Part shown: positions 60,565-64,000 of the stretch, piece by piece | Layout: each line of letters begins with the position of its first letter | Position numbering within the stretch: the first letter of the stretch is position 1 | Assembly: GCA_015680685.1 (NCBI GenBank) | Contig: MNCI01003467.1 | Span: forward strand, 188,440 to 252,439 | DNA: 64,000 bases | Source of the DNA: Gnetum montanum | Lineage: Eukaryota > Streptophyta > Gnetopsida > Gnetales > Gnetaceae | Reading direction: 5' to 3' | The notes under the pieces: model-generated | Told to the model about the DNA's origin: nothing | What the model saw: the letters and a program-made list of their open reading frames with translations, nothing else | The model's database searches: none | Position numbers and translations under genes: made by a program

Positions 60565-61085
60565 AAAAGACTGAAGCACAAAACTCAACGATGCTCTCTA
60601 GGCCTACTACTCAACATGGAAACTACGTATTGACTACTCTCCCTACAAGCTAGTGTATGGAAAACTTTCAAGGCTCCCAATTCAATTCAAGCTCTGTACA
60701 TTCTTAATAGCCTATGAACTAAACTTTGACCTAAGTCTAGCACAAAAAGAAAGATTGATCAACTTGAATGTGCTATAAGAAAACTGATTAGTGGTCCTAT
60801 CTTTGAATGAAGTGCACAAGACATTCAACAAGCACTGATATGACCTAAGAATTTATAAATTAAAATTTCAACTAGAAGATAAGGTTCTCTACTGGAACCC
60901 CACACATGTACCCCAGAAAACAAAGTTCCAAAAGTTGTGGAAGGGACCTTATATAATTGATAAAACCTTTTCATCTAGGGCCATGACCATATACAAACTT
61001 AAGAGCCCAAATAAAAATTAGTTCATTAACATCCAATAAGTGAACCTTTTCTATGAGTCCAAGCAAGCCAGTGCAATAGATACCT
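60565..61085 (+). pseudogene. Ty3/gypsy integrase C-terminal fragment
   Basis: It begins inside the integrase with STKLNDAL-stop-AYYSTWKL, then YSPYKLVYGKLSRLPIQFKL, a helical segment (LAQKERLINLNVL), VHKTFNKH, KFQLEDKVLYWNPTHVPQKT, and the GPY module KFQKLWKGPYIIDKTF followed by MTIYKLKSPN. It ends after FYESKQASAI. The corresponding part of the minus-strand copy reads STKLNDALWAYTTTWKL and YSSYELVYGKPPTLPIQEEL, so both are one family. The catalytic core and everything upstream are absent. Confidence 0.85.
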
Positions 61086-63190
61086 CAATAGATAGACAAC
61101 CATCCTCAATTTTTCAAATCTTCTCCTTCCATCTTAATTATGGGGGAGATGTCCATCCATGCTAATCATCCATGTGGCTCCTCAATTTTTATATTTTTTT
61201 TGTTTTACACATTTTTATTTTTATAGTTGTTTATTTTACCTTTTTTTATTTTAAAACTTCTTCCTATTTTACACCATTTTTTGTTTTACACCATAATTAA
61301 TATGTTTGAATCTTTCTTGAATATTTTACATTTTCTTATATATTTTACTTTGTTGGTTTGAGTATGATTTTCAAGTTTTTACTAATAAATTTTCTTGGTG
61401 CCAATAGGAAACAATGGTGTTATAGCTATTACTAATGATGGTTTGTGTTTAATGTTTTGTTTCTATTTTTGAATTTTTGTACTATTGGCTTAGTCATGGT
61501 TTCTTTTTCATGAAACAAGCAGTGAGTTCATGACATCCACCCATCCACAAACTCTATGGTTTTCCTTATTTTGGAAGTTGAGGTCCCTTTCATTAAACAA
61601 ACCTTTAATAAATTGGTAACCTTGGTAGTTTCTAGAATTGGGAAGGATTCAAAGGTTTGTACAGGGTGTGACTTCAAGGGGACTCAATACTTTTTATACT
61701 CTTCTACTTACTTGGGTGCTTGAGTGTTTTTCATAGACTTCTTACCATTCCATATCATCCAATAATAGGAAGTCAAATAAAGTATTTGCATGGTGTGGTT
61801 CCCATCCAAAAAAAAGGAAAAACAAATAAACAAAAATAAAATTTTACAACAAACATAAATGGACTACAAACATTGGTTATGGAACTAGAAAGACATGTTA
61901 CCCATGCTTGAACATCCCATCTAACTAAGGTCATCTCTTACTTCTTACTTTTGTTTTCTCTATTTATTGAATAGTGGTTGTTCTGCGTGTGCACTCTTAT
62001 GTCTTATGGGGCTGGATCAATCTTGGAGTGATAATGCGAAGTCACTAAAAGAGGTTGGTTTTGGTCTAGACTAAGGATGGATCTTCTTAGGTCATTTTAA
62101 ATATAAAACTCCATAAGGGACTTCTCATGACCTCAATTTGGAATTACATTCCCCCTTCTCCATCATCCATCTATGCTTACTATAATTCACCTCACTACTA
62201 ATGTCCATGTTCTTGATTTCATGTCTTGGTCTAATGTATTTGAATTCTTAGGTAGAATCTTCTAGGTTTTGGTCCTTAACTCCCATTTACCATTAATCAC
62301 CAATGGAGCACAAGGACTCCTTAGGTTGAGGTTATGAAAGGGAAAATAAGGCATGTGTCTACTATGGAAATGATCCACTTGCATATCTCTTAGTTGGATT
62401 TTTTAAGTACCTTATCCTTAGACATTCTTGCAATCAAAATCTTTCATACACCCATCTTCTACATCATACCATGTGCTCCTTTGCATATTTTGTTCATTAA
62501 ATATGTTCTCCATTGAATTTCTTAATATTTGAGCATTTAAAGATCCTATTCAATGATTTTATCATATTCTTTGCTTTTCTAGGATTCCATAGATTCCAAA
62601 TTTATTGAAAAATTCCTTATATTTTTTGAGATATTTAAAGTTGAAAATTTTGCCTATGGGCTCCATATACAAGGCCCCGTCAATGGAGCAAACCCATATA
62701 TAAGGCCTCATATATAGGGCCCCATCAACATAAGGAAAAAAATAGTATATATATGTGTTACCCCACTTGGAAATTTTTACATTTTCTCACAAACACCAAG
62801 GGATTTTTTCAAATTTTCAAAGCCCAAAATCTTTCAAAGCTCATAACTTCCTAATTGTTTATCCAAATCACTCCATTCTTCAACCTTGTAGCTACTAGAG
62901 GTAAGCTCTTCATCATAGGGGCCTCATAGGGGCTACAAATGTATCATTATTGATAGAACACTTTTCACCATTTTTCTAACTTCCACAAAGATTTAACTAA
63001 GAAATCAACTATTAAACACCAAATTACAAGAGTTAAACCTTTCCAACAAGCTCTAGTGACATTTACAATAAATAATTAATAAAATAATCAATCTACCATG
63101 GTTCAACCTTAGCCAAGGTGTAACTAACTAATGAGAAATGATATTGAAATATTTAGAGTTACACATTATATCTACTAATCCATGGATGTG
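61086..63190 (+). other. Post-pol region and possible LTR with TATA box
   Basis: A T-rich tract with TTTTACACCATTTTTTGTTTTACACC follows the integrase, then the shared motif at 61889. Near 62680-62760 are repeated AAGGCC units and CCATATATAAGGCC, a TATA-like sequence. A donor-like GAGGTAAGC is at 62900. These are compatible with an LTR and leader in front of the relic at 63.2 kb, but LTR ends could not be set. Confidence 0.4.
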
Positions 63191-63995
63191 TTGTGACCAT
63201 AGATTGCACCAAAGGAAAAGGACACACAGGAAGCAAGACCATCTCAACCAAGGGAGAAATAGCCTAGAATGGGAAGAGGCCAAGAATAGGCCCAACAGGA
63301 ACCCCTAGCAACCCACATCATAGGTCCTCTTAAGAAGGAGGTAGAAGTGGAATCTATTAGATAGATTCTAGAACTAGCAGTAGCAATAGAATACTCCCAT
63401 CAGGATGGTGTGCTAGCACCATAAGAAAATCTAAAAATAACCTTGATAGAAGCTTTCCTGAATTAGATCAGATAGTAAGAGGTCCAAAAAATAGTTCTCT
63501 AAGAGTTAAAATTTAGCCCATTTCTAGAGCAAGCATCAAAAGTAGTGCATGACTAGCTAAAGGCCTCTCCCATGTGTCTAATCATCACTTCCACTAGGGA
63601 GTTGTACATGGGAGAGACATTAATATTCTAGAACAACAAGTAGCCTAGATTAGTGGTGAAAATCAAGGACATCTCAATGTCCTACTTGGTGTAGGCCATT
63701 ACTATAATGTTTGGGTTGTCCAAAACAAGGGCAAGTCTTACTAAGATCCCAATGTAAGTAGATCCTAGCATCAGGAACAATGGGTTCAGTGGTGCTATGG
63801 TGTCAACTAAAAGGAGTTTGGTGTTCTCATATCAGCAAAGAGGATCCATTACAAAATTGTGGCCTTCCACCTCAATCCCACAGTGAGGCCAAGAAAAATC
63901 ATCACCTTCTCTACTCAAGCATGTGCTACTCTAAGTGGGATATTCCTAGTCAACCTTCCACAACTAATCTATCTAGAGATGGAAAAGTAGTTTAA
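63191..63995 (+). pseudogene. Unrecognised coding relic
   Basis: One frame can be followed for about 200 codons with stops at intervals: ILELAVAIEYSHQDGVLAP, KITLIEAFLN, LKFSPFLEQASKVVHD, LKASPMCLIITSTRELYMGE, RLVVKIKDISMSYLV and AITIMFGLSKTRASLTKIPM. It lies after a possible LTR/leader, so it may be the gag of another element, but no gag motif is recognised. It runs off the window edge. Confidence 0.35.
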
Positions 63996-64000
63996 AGAAA

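Overview
The window looks like intergenic DNA from a large-genome seed plant. It is AT-rich and CpG-poor, and I recognise no host gene, tRNA or rRNA. Nearly everything I can identify is decayed LTR retrotransposon of the Ty3/gypsy type: gag, aspartic protease, reverse transcriptase, RNase H and integrase relics, LTR pairs, TATA boxes and polypurine tracts. Stops and frameshifts are frequent and are mostly explained by C-to-T and G-to-A changes. The species cannot be named from this sequence; a conifer or a giant-genome monocot are both possible guesses.

Layout. At 1-3266 lies the 3' part of a plus-strand element, here called E0. An LTR at 3267 to about 4840 is apparently shared with the next plus-strand element, E1. 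E1 starts its gag at 5098 and is broken at 5770 by element E2, whose LTRs are 5771-6714 and 33384-34325. E2 is itself broken inside gag at 8789 by element E3, which lies on the minus strand. E3 has LTRs at 8790-10032 and 25072-26382 and is flanked by the 5-bp duplication CCTAT. E2 resumes at 26388 and E1 resumes at 34331. E1 runs to at least 42.6 kb. At 43563 the 3' LTR of a further minus-strand element, E4, begins. From 47.4 to 54 kb there is a mixture of repeats, including a 1.3-kb tandem duplication and an unrecognised minus-strand coding relic. A minus-strand gag-pol of a different, polymerase-bearing Ty3 family occupies 54.7-60.3 kb. A plus-strand integrase fragment of the same family follows at 60.57 kb, and an unrecognised coding relic lies at 63.2-64 kb.

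The main result is the E-family (E0 to E4). In E0, E1 and E3 the sense ORF encodes gag and a retropepsin-like protease, then a short conserved C-terminal segment, and then stops; E2 keeps gag and protease but a weaker C-terminus. No reverse transcriptase, RNase H or integrase follows. A minisatellite of about 30 bp often comes next, and then an intron-containing ORF on the opposite strand, pointing back at gag-protease. Two long copies of this antisense ORF (16.99-19.75 kb and 42.6-37.6 kb) and terminal-exon remnants in E0 and E2 keep the same position and orientation. A conserved block of about 55 nt sits at the polypurine tract of E0, E2, E3 and E4. Three tracts, two of them in LTRs, carry arrays of roughly 190-bp period with self-complementary cores. 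I read the family as non-autonomous Ty3-type elements that would need pol from a helper. Whether the gag-pol family at 54.7-61 kb is that helper is not shown by the sequence.
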